Assembly (NCBI RefSeq): GCF_947499295.1
Contig: NZ_CANMNP010000017.1
Coordinates: 62,001 to 126,000, forward strand
DNA from: an uncultured Roseibium sp.
GTDB lineage: Bacteria; Pseudomonadota; Alphaproteobacteria; Rhizobiales; Stappiaceae
Length of the DNA: 64,000 nt
Reading direction: 5' to 3'
Shown here: one piece after another, positions 9,026 through 16,246 of the stretch
Layout of the letters: every line of letters starts with the position of its first letter
Numbering within the stretch: the first letter of the stretch is position 1
Translations under genes and position numbers: made by a program
The notes under the pieces: model-generated
Told to the model about the DNA's origin: nothing
Databases searched by the model: none
What the model saw: only the letters and a program-made list of their open reading frames with translations

Positions 9026-9071
9026 TAGATGATAGTTGTAATCTATATTTATAGATGATAATCGAAATCTA
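9026..9071. promoter_or_regulatory. Two tandem 20-bp palindromic operators between the NmrA-like gene and tetR
   Basis: Repeat 1 (9026-9045) and repeat 2 (9052-9071) each begin TAGATGATA and end ATCTA, giving TAGAT...ATCTA dyads. They are 26 bp apart start to start and fill the short AT-rich divergent intergenic region, next to both start codons. Spacing and symmetry fit two dimers of the adjacent TetR protein repressing both directions. Confidence 0.8.
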
Positions 9072-9100
9072 AATTGTCAAGCCCAAGAAAGAACGCAGTC

Positions 9101-9676
9101 ATGCCGAGAATGACAGAAGCCGAAAAGCGCAAATCACACAAAAGGATACTGGATGCAGCGGCGCGTTTGTTTCGGGAACGAGGAACGGAAACCACCAGTG
9201 TCGCCGATGTGATGAAGGCCGCTGGTCTCACGCATGGCGGTTTCTACAGGCATTTCAATTCAAAGGATGAACTTGTCGCAGAAGCCTTTAAAAATGCGGT
9301 CGACAATGTGCTTGCGGAGATGGAAAGCGCGCTGTCAAAGGCTCAGCTCCAGGCGGCGCGGGACAGCTACATCGAAACTTACCTGTCGCAACGCCACGTC
9401 AAGAACCGCGGTGAAGGGTGCCCGCTGGCGGCGCTGGCAGGGGATCTGTCGCGGGGAGCGAGCGATGCGCGGCACGAAGGATTTGACGGGGTGGAACGCG
9501 TTTCAGCTTTGTTGAAGGAAGGTGAGGATCAGTCTCAGGGCATTGCCATGCTTGCCCTCATGCTTGGAACAGTGACCCTTGCACGTCTTGCCGACACCGA
9601 TGCTTCCGCTGACGCGATCCTGGATGCCGGTTCAAAGGGTGTCGAAATATTTCGGTCAAGCTGGTCGGCAAGATAA
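9101..9676 (+). CDS. TetR/AcrR family transcriptional regulator
   Basis: 191 residues from ATG 9101. A TTG at 9074 would extend the frame but overlaps close to the operator. The N-terminal helix-turn-helix is typical (RILDAAARLFRERGTETTSVADVMKAAGLTHGGFYRHFNSKDELV); the GGFYRHF segment is the recognition helix region. The C-terminal domain contains a GEGCPLAALAGDLSRG stretch of a common ligand-binding subtype, with a cysteine. It is expected to repress the divergent NmrA-like/carbonic anhydrase operon and itself through the palindromes at 9026-9071. The inducer is unknown; electrophiles or quinones are possible given the partner. Confidence 0.92.
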   Translation: MPRMTEAEKRKSHKRILDAAARLFRERGTETTSVADVMKAAGLTHGGFYRHFNSKDELVAEAFKNAVDNVLAEMESALSKAQLQAARDSYIETYLSQRHVKNRGEGCPLAALAGDLSRGASDARHEGFDGVERVSALLKEGEDQSQGIAMLALMLGTVTLARLADTDASADAILDAGSKGVEIFRSSWSAR

Positions 9677-9700
9677 GGCCGTTCGGCAATAGCAGCTCTT

Positions 9701-9742
9701 AAAAAAAGAAGCAGGCGTGCCCGAAGGCACGCCCGATGCTTC
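9701..9742 (-). terminator. Rho-independent terminator of the small membrane protein gene
   Basis: GAAGCA-GGCGTGCC (9708-9721) pairs with GGCACGCC-(CGA)-TGCTTC (9726-9742) across a CGAA tetraloop. On the minus strand the hairpin is followed by seven T (plus-strand A at 9701-9707), so it ends transcription of the gene at 9768-10280. The stem may also stop the plus-strand tetR transcript. Confidence 0.85.
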
Positions 9743-9767
9743 TGGAGATTTCTGGTGTTTTTCTTTG

Positions 9768-10280
9768 TCAGCTGTTCTGTTGACGTTCAACCAGTTTGAG
9801 CATGGCAACCATGACGATGCCGTAAAGTACGTGGCCGATCAGGGCGACCCAGACGATGCCGCTGAAGTTCAGGAAAAATGGCAGTCCCGCAAGCGATGTG
9901 ATGCCTCCAATCGCAAACACCCAAAGGCCGAAACCGTAAATCGCGGACGGAATGAACCAGTGTGTATCACCGACAACACGCTGCCACAGCGGTGCGAAAA
10001 TGAACATCCAGCCAATCGGGTAGCCAATCAGGCCGACAATGTAGAAGTGCACAAAGTAACCGGCGAAAGCGGTATTGGGCAGGCCAAGGCTACCAAGAAG
10101 GCTTTGCGCCAGGCCGTGGGGTGACAGCTTTGCAAACCCGAGGGCGGGGCTGATCACCTGTCCCCACAGATCAAAGGCTACAGTTGCAAAAAAGCCAGTG
10201 ATGAACATCAGGCCAAGTGTGTTGAAGTTGATTGCCGGCAGGGATGCTGACAGGTTCCTTTCTGAAGTGATGGTCGTCAT
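9768..10280 (-). CDS. Hypothetical integral membrane protein
   Basis: 170 residues from ATG 10280, which has an AGAGA ribosome site; upstream in-frame codons add only a hydrophilic tail. About four membrane segments are visible: FNTLGLMFITGFFATVAFDLWG, a FAGYFVHFYIVGLIGYPIGWMFIF stretch, AIYGFGLWVFAIGGI, and GIVWVALIGHVLYGIVMVAML. Conserved-looking aromatic and histidine positions (VHFY, WQRVVGDTHW) sit at membrane edges. No function is recognised. It is alone, with its own terminator, between tetR and the PhzF-family gene. Confidence 0.75.
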   Translation of the reverse strand: MTTITSERNLSASLPAINFNTLGLMFITGFFATVAFDLWGQVISPALGFAKLSPHGLAQSLLGSLGLPNTAFAGYFVHFYIVGLIGYPIGWMFIFAPLWQRVVGDTHWFIPSAIYGFGLWVFAIGGITSLAGLPFFLNFSGIVWVALIGHVLYGIVMVAMLKLVERQQNS

Positions 10281-10512
10281 GTTGCGTTCTCTTTCCAGAC
10301 TGTGAATTTCGGTGCACTCGTTACTTGGGAACGCTGCCGGTAACATTGAAATAAATTCGAACGCCTGTTCCGTGACGAGTTTGTGAGCGGAAGTTTACCT
10401 GCGGATATCTGCTTCAATCTCATCAGGGCTGTTGACCGGATTGGGGTTTCGCACCAACGCTGTCGATGCACACCTTTGCAAAGCCAACCCTTTCACCTGG
10501 ATCTCTTGGTTC

Positions 10513-11391
10513 ATGGACAAGCTGCCCGTCCGTCTCTATGCCGCCTTCGCCGCCGATGAGCGGGGAGGAAATATCGGGGCAGTGGTTTTTGAGGACGAGC
10601 CGCTTTGGCCTGACGCCCGCCAAAGAATCGCAAGTGACCTCGGTGCTCCGACGACCGGCTTCGTACGCAAGGTTTCAGACAAAGAGTTTCAGACCAGGTT
10701 TCATTCCACACGGTCGGAAATGGACATGTGCGGGCATGTGACACTCGCGGCTTTTGCAGCGTTGCGTGACGATCAGAGGATAGAGCCCGGCACGTTCATT
10801 CAGCAGACTTCTGCAGGCAGCATTGTTGTTGATGTCGCCCCAGACGGTTTCGTCACCTTGCGCCAGCCATTGCCGAAATTTGACCTGTGCGAAGTCAGCT
10901 TGCAGGACGTCGCGGCATATCTGGGTCTGGAAACTGGCTCTCTCAAACGTGTTTCCACCGCGTCGACCGCACTTCGTCATGTCTTTGTGCAAATCGAAGA
11001 CCTGGAAACCCTTGCATCCATTCGCCCCGACGAAGCTGCTTTGCGTGCCTATTGCCGAGACTTTGCCATCGACACCATCGGAGTCTGGTGCTCCACCTAT
11101 AAGGGACTTGGCAAGGTCAAACTTCGTTTGAGAGACCTTTGTCATGGGGTTGGGGATCCGGAGGAAGCTGCCAGTGGCACAACAAACAGTGCGCTTGCGT
11201 GCGAATTGGTCCGGTCCAGATACCTGACGCCGGGCGCGTCCGGTCAAGCGGTTGTCGTTGCAGAGCAAGGTGTTGAAATGGGGAGACCGAGCATTGTTCG
11301 CACAGTGCTGAACACCTCAAGCGGCGATATTACCGATGTCAGCGTCGGAGGTTATGCAGCGCTGCGAATGCGCGGCGACGTCGTTCTTTGA
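10513..11391 (+). CDS. PhzF family isomerase
   Basis: 292 residues from ATG 10513, matching the usual 260-300. Upstream in-frame TTG codons give no family sequence. PhzF features: an N-terminal RLYAAFAADERGGNIGAVVF strand, the ETAFV-like segment read here as TTGFVRKV, FHSTRSEMDMCGHVTLAAF (the DxCGHATLA signature), and a second-half duplication with SGTTNSALACELV. The family forms a diaminopimelate-epimerase-like fold; members isomerise small hydroxy or amino acids, with an active-site glutamate (the E of EMDMCGH region may be displaced). No phenazine genes are nearby, so the substrate is unknown. Convergent with ppk2. Confidence 0.85.
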   Translation: MDKLPVRLYAAFAADERGGNIGAVVFEDEPLWPDARQRIASDLGAPTTGFVRKVSDKEFQTRFHSTRSEMDMCGHVTLAAFAALRDDQRIEPGTFIQQTSAGSIVVDVAPDGFVTLRQPLPKFDLCEVSLQDVAAYLGLETGSLKRVSTASTALRHVFVQIEDLETLASIRPDEAALRAYCRDFAIDTIGVWCSTYKGLGKVKLRLRDLCHGVGDPEEAASGTTNSALACELVRSRYLTPGASGQAVVVAEQGVEMGRPSIVRTVLNTSSGDITDVSVGGYAALRMRGDVVL

Positions 11392-11415
11392 CGAAGGTGC
11401 TTTTCGAAGCAAATC

Positions 11416-11455
11416 GAAAAGAACCGCGAAGCCATATTTCCACTTCGCGGGTCTT
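11416..11455 (+). terminator. Probable terminator between phzF-like gene and ppk2
   Basis: CCGCGAAG (11424-11431) pairs with CTTCGCGG (11443-11450), and flanking AAAGA/TCTTT extends the stem imperfectly. It lies 25-60 bases after the PhzF stop between convergent genes. The U-rich run is short, so it may be a bidirectional but weak terminator. Confidence 0.5.
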
Positions 11456-11579
11456 TCAAAAAGCAACTTCATGCGCATTTGTTTCAGCGCCGGTCCCCTG
11501 GTGAGGCCGTCGCTGGTCCGTGTTTACCGAACAACCTTCAGCCAACCTCAATCGGTGCTGTTACCGGCATTAAATTGCT

Positions 11580-12656
11580 TCATAGAGCGGTAAGGCCGGC
11601 TCCATCTGCTACACGCTTGTCCTTCAGCTCCGGGTGCAGGGTTTTGCCGAGAATATGAGTATCCTTGCCGATTACGTGCTGACCTGAGCCCACGATAAGT
11701 GGATCCGGTTCACCAACAATCCTTCTGTCCTTGTCCGGATAGGGGAGCGAATTCAGAAAGTGCTCCATACAGTTAAGCCTTGCACGTTTCTTGTCATCGG
11801 ATTTGACGATGGACCATGGTGCATCAGCGGTGTCAGTGTAGAAGAACATTGCCTCCTTGGCTTCCGTGTAATCGTCCCATTTGTCGAGGGAAGCCATGTC
11901 GATCGGCGATAGTTTCCATTGTTTCAGTGGATCTGTCTTGCGCTGGTTGAACCGGCGACGCTGTTCGGTCTGGGTTACGGAGAACCAGTATTTGTAGAGA
12001 AGAATCCCGTCGCGGACGAACATGCGCTCAATTTCCGGGCATTGGCGCATGAATTCCAGATACTGAGACGGCGAGCAAAACCCCATCACCCGTTCAACGC
12101 CGGCGCGGTTGTACCAGGATCTGTCGAACAGGATCATTTGACCGGCTGTCGGCAGGTGCTCGATGTAGCGCTGGAAATACCACTGACTCATTTCACTTTC
12201 AGTTGGCTTTTGCAGCGCGACAACACTTGCACCACGCGGGTTCAGATGTTCGGTAAAGCGCTTGATCGTGCCTCCTTTGCCTGCGGCATCACGACCTTCG
12301 AACAAGATCACCACACGCTGGCCCGTTTCCTGGATCCATTTCTGCGCCTTTAGAAGCTCAGCCTGGAGTTTCGCCTTTCGCTTTTCGTAAGCGGCCCGCC
12401 GCATCTTTGTGGCGTAGGGGTATTCCCCCGTTTCAAAGACGTGAGAGATCGCCTCGGAGTTGTGACGCATTTCAGCAAGGTGATGACGAAGCTCAGGGCC
12501 AGTGGAATTGGTTCTGGAATTAGCTGCGGGTTGTTTGTTTGGTGCAGCTGGGGGCTGGCGAGGTTTGCTCTTGCTGGCTCCCTTTGTAGCGGTTGAATTG
12601 GCGGGTTGTGCAGCGCCGTTTTTGGGAGTGGTTTTCTTAGTCTGCGTTTCTGTCAC
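11580..12656 (-). CDS. ppk2: Polyphosphate kinase 2 (PPK2)
   Basis: 358 residues from GTG 12656, chosen because GAGGAG lies 6-7 bases upstream. Residues 1-55 are a low-complexity Thr/Ala/Pro/Lys tail. The PPK2 domain follows: Walker A GRDAAGKGG near 121-129, the lid region HLNPRGASVVALQKPTE, Walker B ILFDRSWYNRAGVE, then KYWFSVTQTEQRRRF and the nucleotide-site SPIDMASLDKWDDY. Class I PPK2 enzymes phosphorylate nucleoside diphosphates with polyphosphate, or the reverse. Inferred role: phosphate/energy homeostasis in the cytoplasm. It stands alone, with an AT-rich ~250-base upstream region. The C-terminus (HVIGKDTHILGKTLHPELKD) extends past the core. Confidence 0.93.
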   Translation of the reverse strand: MTETQTKKTTPKNGAAQPANSTATKGASKSKPRQPPAAPNKQPAANSRTNSTGPELRHHLAEMRHNSEAISHVFETGEYPYATKMRRAAYEKRKAKLQAELLKAQKWIQETGQRVVILFEGRDAAGKGGTIKRFTEHLNPRGASVVALQKPTESEMSQWYFQRYIEHLPTAGQMILFDRSWYNRAGVERVMGFCSPSQYLEFMRQCPEIERMFVRDGILLYKYWFSVTQTEQRRRFNQRKTDPLKQWKLSPIDMASLDKWDDYTEAKEAMFFYTDTADAPWSIVKSDDKKRARLNCMEHFLNSLPYPDKDRRIVGEPDPLIVGSGQHVIGKDTHILGKTLHPELKDKRVADGAGLTAL

Positions 12657-12910
12657 GTGTGTCTCCTCGTCTGAATGACGGGTTGGTAACACGGAAGATC
12701 GTGGCAAGCATTGATGCCAATCAACTCAGAAGTGATGCAGGAATTGGTAATTCGTATTAGGTAAGCTTCTCTGTAAGTTAAGTTTTTGTTTATTGTTTAC
12801 TAGAGAGATGTTTGTGGTGTTGCCCTGCAGCTAACTGCCCAGAGCGCTGTTGCCACATCCGGACTACGCTTTGAAACAGGTATTCCCGACTTGCCGCATC
12901 TGATCTGGGC
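12657..12910. other. AT-rich intergenic region upstream of ppk2
   Basis: About 250 bases, with the stretch 12740-12815 notably A/T-rich compared with its surroundings. It probably holds the ppk2 promoter (minus strand) and the end of the DUF6505 transcription unit. No open frame, terminator hairpin or recognisable operator was found. Confidence 0.4.
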
Positions 12911-13387
12911 TTAGTCCATGTCTCCGTGCATCGCGACCATATCGAGCTCTGCAGTGGGTGCTTCTATGGTTCGAAAACTCTCTCTCACACCGTCGTCAGT
13001 CAGCTCCCGCTGCACGGCAATCAATGTGTTCTCTGGATGCTCTTCACACAGCTCGGCCATATAGGTCAGCTCTTCTGTTGCGACGCCTCTGGCTGCCTCT
13101 ACGGAAGGAGCCCCGTAAACGTCGACAAAATGCTGGGCAAGCCTGTCGGCGAGACTGGCAAACTCAGTGTCTTCAACAGGGGTTACAGCCACAAACGTAA
13201 CCCGTCCGAAGGTTTCCAGTCCGAGCCAGCCATTTGAAAAGGCCTGGCGGGCTTTGCCGGAGAGGTCAGCTTCGGTCCAGTCTGAAAATTCGAATCCCCC
13301 CGACAGGCACCATTCACCGGTTCGTGCGGGCGAAAAGAAAACGTTGCGGTCACTGTCGTCGAGATGAATTGCGCGGGCAAGTTTCAT
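12911..13387 (-). CDS. DUF6505 family protein
   Basis: 158-residue soluble protein with no signal peptide; cytoplasmic by sequence. It begins MKLARAIHLDDSDRNVFFSPARTGEWCLSG and has an acidic C-terminus ending HGDMD. The assignment to DUF6505 rests on sequence style and on context recalled from alphaproteobacterial formate dehydrogenase loci, where it accompanies a lipoate-ligase-like protein and an Mrp ATPase, as here. Last gene of the minus-strand arm, 3 bases after the ligase-like gene. No catalytic motif can be recognised. An accessory role in metalloenzyme maturation is inferred from neighbours only. Confidence 0.75.
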   Translation of the reverse strand: MKLARAIHLDDSDRNVFFSPARTGEWCLSGGFEFSDWTEADLSGKARQAFSNGWLGLETFGRVTFVAVTPVEDTEFASLADRLAQHFVDVYGAPSVEAARGVATEELTYMAELCEEHPENTLIAVQRELTDDGVRESFRTIEAPTAELDMVAMHGDMD

Positions 13388-13390
13388 GGC

Positions 13391-14092
13391 TCAGGTCTCC
13401 AGCCTACTTGAAAGCGGGATCAGTTTTGTGTCCCCATCGACGCGAAGCAGCAAACCGAAGTGTTCGTCGACGCCGACAAAGGTTCCGGACAGGCCATCGA
13501 CGTCGATCTGCTCTCCCATATTCTGTGCAAGGGCACGCCAATCGGTGTGGACTGGCTGTGGGCCGTCTTCCAGCCAACGATTGATCCAGTAAAGCGTGTG
13601 GCGAACCCAGGCCTCGAGCAGATCCGTAGCGGTGATCTCGGCGCAGCCTTCTTCGGACAGATAGGTCCGGTCAGGCGCGTCTCCCGGGTTCCCATCAGAG
13701 CTCGCCATGTTGAGTTCAAGTCCGACAACAAGCCAATCCGGTTCTTCAGCCGGCTGTGCCGTGGACGCCTTGACCCGGAACCGTCCGCATAGGGCACCGT
13801 TCACTCTCATGCCGCCATCCCATTGCAGGTGAACGGCGACCTCTGGCGGTGCCAGAGCTCCAAGAGCTGCCTGAAGTCCAAGGCCGCAAACCGGCAGCGC
13901 TGTCATGGCCGGCTCCAGCGGCATTTCAGGCGAGAAGATCAGACTTGCCTTAAAGACATTGCCGGTGAGGTTGTAAACAACAGTTCCGGCATCCGTTCCA
14001 GCAACGGCCAGAGCAGTTGCGCGTTCAAAGGGATCGATAGCTCCAGGAACGGCTTCGCCCTGAAACAGGGGGGGCAGCTGAACTTCGCTCAC
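13391..14092 (-). CDS. Biotin/lipoate--protein ligase family protein (DUF4444-type)
   Basis: 233 residues. The middle shows the ligase-like core: TGNVFKASLIFSPEMPLEPA, then CGLGLQAALGALAPPEVAVHLQWDGGMRVNGALCGRFRV, which parallels the KWPNDVLLNGKKLAGI region of biotin/lipoate ligases but lacks the usual lysine. The C-terminal ~70 residues form an extra domain (DGLSGTFVGVDEHFGLLLRVDGDTKLIPL). Its start overlaps the Mrp gene's stop by 4 bases (ATGA), so translation is coupled. The changed motif suggests it may not be an ordinary biotin ligase. Its conserved position with Mrp and formate dehydrogenase genes argues for a maturation role. Confidence 0.8.
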   Translation of the reverse strand: MSEVQLPPLFQGEAVPGAIDPFERATALAVAGTDAGTVVYNLTGNVFKASLIFSPEMPLEPAMTALPVCGLGLQAALGALAPPEVAVHLQWDGGMRVNGALCGRFRVKASTAQPAEEPDWLVVGLELNMASSDGNPGDAPDRTYLSEEGCAEITATDLLEAWVRHTLYWINRWLEDGPQPVHTDWRALAQNMGEQIDVDGLSGTFVGVDEHFGLLLRVDGDTKLIPLSSRLET

Positions 14093-15180
14093 GCCTTGCC
14101 TCCCTCAACCAGTGTCTTTGCAAGCTGCCGAAATACGGAAGCTTCAGGCGCGTCCGGTGTCTTGACCGCAAGCGGTGTTCCACCGTCTCCGGCAAGGCGA
14201 ATGTTCAAATGCAACGGTACTTCTGCCAGAAGCGGGACGCCCAGCTTTTCTGCCTCTGCAGCCACGCCTCCATGACCGAAAACGTGTTCCTCGTGACCGC
14301 AATTCGAGCAGATATGGGTCGACATGTTTTCGATCATCCCGACAATCGGCACATTCATTTGCTGGAACATGTCGATGCCCTTACGCGCATCCAGCAGTGC
14401 CACGTCTTGAGGTGTGGAAACAATGATGGCGCCATCGACAATGAACTTCTGGCTGAGTGTCATCTGGACATCGCCGGTACCGGGCGGCAAGTCGACGATC
14501 AGGACATCCAGAGCACCCCATTGAACCTGAGACATCATTTGCTGAAGCGCGCCCATCAGCATCGGGCCGCGCCAGACGACGGCCTTATCGCCGGACGTCA
14601 TCAATCCGATGGAAATCAGGGTAACCCCATGGTTGCGGAGCGGCAGGATCATCTGGCCGTCAGGCGAAGTCGGTCGTCCGGAGATCCCGAGCATCTTGGG
14701 CTGAGAGGGACCATAGACATCCGCGTCGAGCAACCCGACCTTGCGCCCTTCAGCTGCAAGAGCGCAGGCAAGATTTGCAGCGACGGTGGATTTGCCGACA
14801 CCGCCCTTTCCGGATGCGATAGCAATTACCCTGTCAATTCCCGGAACCCTTTGAGGTCCCGAAGTGCCGGGTGCCTGTGGAATGGGCTTGATCGGTTGGG
14901 GTTCTTGCGGAGCCTGTTTGGGCGCTGGTTGTTCAGAATGGGACGTCATCACAATCTGAACGTCGCCACACCCTTCCAGCGCTTTCAGTGCCTGAGTGGC
15001 ATGAGCCTCAAGCTCTTCCATTTCCACCAAGCGTTTCGGGTCGATCTCCAAGACAAGCCGGACCGAGGTATCACGCACCTGAAGGGAGCGTATCATGCCT
15101 GAGGCTGCGATAGCTTCGCCGCTTGCCGGGTCCTTGACGGTCCCGAGCGCGGCCAGAACGGTTTCGCGTGTCAAAGGCAC
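14089..15180 (-). CDS. Mrp/NBP35 (ApbC-type) iron-sulfur carrier ATPase
   Basis: 363 residues from GTG 15180, 7 bases after the preceding stop. Order: an N-terminal MIP18-like domain (TRETVLAALGTVKDPASGE, residues 1-80), a Pro/Gln-rich linker (KQAPQEPQPIKPIPQAPG), then a deviant Walker A P-loop (GKGGVGKSTVAANLA) with DADVYGPSQPKM and LPPGTGDVQ. A late CSNCG pair is the cluster-binding CxxC of the family. It is a cytoplasmic carrier that delivers Fe-S clusters to apo-enzymes. Sitting between DUF6494 and the ligase-like gene in a formate dehydrogenase locus, it probably serves the Fe-S-rich proteins here. Confidence 0.93.
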   Translation of the reverse strand: MPLTRETVLAALGTVKDPASGEAIAASGMIRSLQVRDTSVRLVLEIDPKRLVEMEELEAHATQALKALEGCGDVQIVMTSHSEQPAPKQAPQEPQPIKPIPQAPGTSGPQRVPGIDRVIAIASGKGGVGKSTVAANLACALAAEGRKVGLLDADVYGPSQPKMLGISGRPTSPDGQMILPLRNHGVTLISIGLMTSGDKAVVWRGPMLMGALQQMMSQVQWGALDVLIVDLPPGTGDVQMTLSQKFIVDGAIIVSTPQDVALLDARKGIDMFQQMNVPIVGMIENMSTHICSNCGHEEHVFGHGGVAAEAEKLGVPLLAEVPLHLNIRLAGDGGTPLAVKTPDAPEASVFRQLAKTLVEGGKA

Positions 15181-15187
15181 GTCTCGG

Positions 15188-15376
15188 TTACCCCTCGATC
15201 TCACCGGTCACGACATGTTCCATGCCGAGTTCTTCTATTGTCACAACGGCCTTAACCTTGAAAGTCTTTCCGTCGGAGGAATCGGCCTCGCGCACGGCTT
15301 TTTCGATCGCCTGCTGCGAGGTCACCCCGACCTGTTTCAGGAATTTTCTCATCGACATGTTGAAATCGTCGCTCAT
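15188..15376 (-). CDS. DUF6494 family small protein
   Basis: 62 residues. ATG 15376 is supported by AAGGAG with 6-base spacing; the frame upstream has no family sequence. The protein starts MSDDFNMSMRKFLKQVGVTSQQ and contains a helical half followed by a strand-rich half (FKVKAVVTIEELGMEHVVTGEI). It is cytoplasmic and lacks cysteines. It is the first gene of the minus-strand arm and precedes mrp by 7 bases. The function is unknown; constant pairing with the Mrp ATPase in such loci would fit an adaptor. Confidence 0.8.
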   Translation of the reverse strand: MSDDFNMSMRKFLKQVGVTSQQAIEKAVREADSSDGKTFKVKAVVTIEELGMEHVVTGEIEG

Positions 15377-15468
15377 CTTATTCTCCTTCGCAATCTTGAG
15401 TGCATTGACGGGCAGCGGATTTCGCACCTAACCTTGGAGCATTAGCCAGCGGCGTGAAGGAGGAGCGC

Positions 15469-16230
15469 GTGTGCTGCCGTATTTTACTTATGATGTCCTG
15501 TGTTCTGGTTCTTCTGGCGGGGACGGACCGGGGGGAGGCCCAATCCCGGTCATTCCGCATGTCGGTCCCGGATACCCTTGTTGCGAGCGGGTTTCTCAAA
15601 CATCTGCTTCCGCGTTTTTCGCTGAAGAACAGTATCCGTATTGAGCTCGTTGCAGCAGATGCCGAAGCCGAATTGCAGCTGTCGGCCGTGAATATCGGCC
15701 GTCCGGTCTTTTCCGGTCTTGGCGAAACGTGGTTTTTGGAAACGCGAGACACAGGCAACGATCTTGTGGTGCGCTTTACCGATTGGCTGGCCAGTGACGT
15801 CGGTCGCCGGACCATCGAAACCTTCAAGACAGAGACCGGCGCCGTTTTTGTGGCGGCCGTTGCAGAGGCCGAAGATACCGGACCGATTGAAGTTACCGGA
15901 GACATTGTGCAAGGCGAAAAGCTGGCTGTGATCCACTGCGGGCGCTGCCACATGGTCAATGAAGCCACACGGCTGTCGACAATCGGTTCGTCGCCTTCGT
16001 TCGCGGTCATGCGCAGTTTCGCCGACTGGCAAGCCCGTTTCGAAGCGTTTTTCGCGCTGAATCCGCACCCGTCCTTCACCATAATCGATGGGGTAACCGA
16101 ACCTTTTGACGAGGCCAGGCCGCCGCCAATGGTGCCGGTTGAATTGACGCTCACCGACCTGGAGGCGATCCTGGCCTTCGTGACCCAGATACCGCCGGCT
16201 GATCTCGGCGCGCCCATCCAGTACCAGTGA
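15469..16230 (+). CDS. Secreted cytochrome c with degenerate TupA-like N-terminal part
   Basis: 253 residues from GTG 15469, placed 5 bases after GGAGG; in-frame GTG 15454 overlaps that ribosome site and is not favoured. A signal peptide (ILLMMSCVLVLLAGTDRGEAQS) is present. Residues ~25-120 resemble pieces of a TupA/PstS-type binding protein: LVASGFLKHLLPRFSLKNSIRIELV parallels the 'GLFDQLLPKFQEKTGIEV' region of the TupA encoded at 42904-43740, and FTDWLASDVGRRTIETF parallels its C-terminal 'FINWLLSREGQQSI'. A cytochrome c part follows, with heme motif CGRCH (157-161) and a likely Met ligand at 221. Divergent from the DUF6494/mrp arm. Periplasmic electron transfer is inferred. Confidence 0.75.
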   Translation: MCCRILLMMSCVLVLLAGTDRGEAQSRSFRMSVPDTLVASGFLKHLLPRFSLKNSIRIELVAADAEAELQLSAVNIGRPVFSGLGETWFLETRDTGNDLVVRFTDWLASDVGRRTIETFKTETGAVFVAAVAEAEDTGPIEVTGDIVQGEKLAVIHCGRCHMVNEATRLSTIGSSPSFAVMRSFADWQARFEAFFALNPHPSFTIIDGVTEPFDEARPPPMVPVELTLTDLEAILAFVTQIPPADLGAPIQYQ

Positions 16231-16246
16231 GTTTGACTGTCAGGAC

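Noticed and set aside
10513..11391. Phenazine biosynthesis cluster
   Set aside because: Only a lone PhzF-family gene is present, with no phzA-E or phzG neighbours, so it is treated as a generic isomerase.
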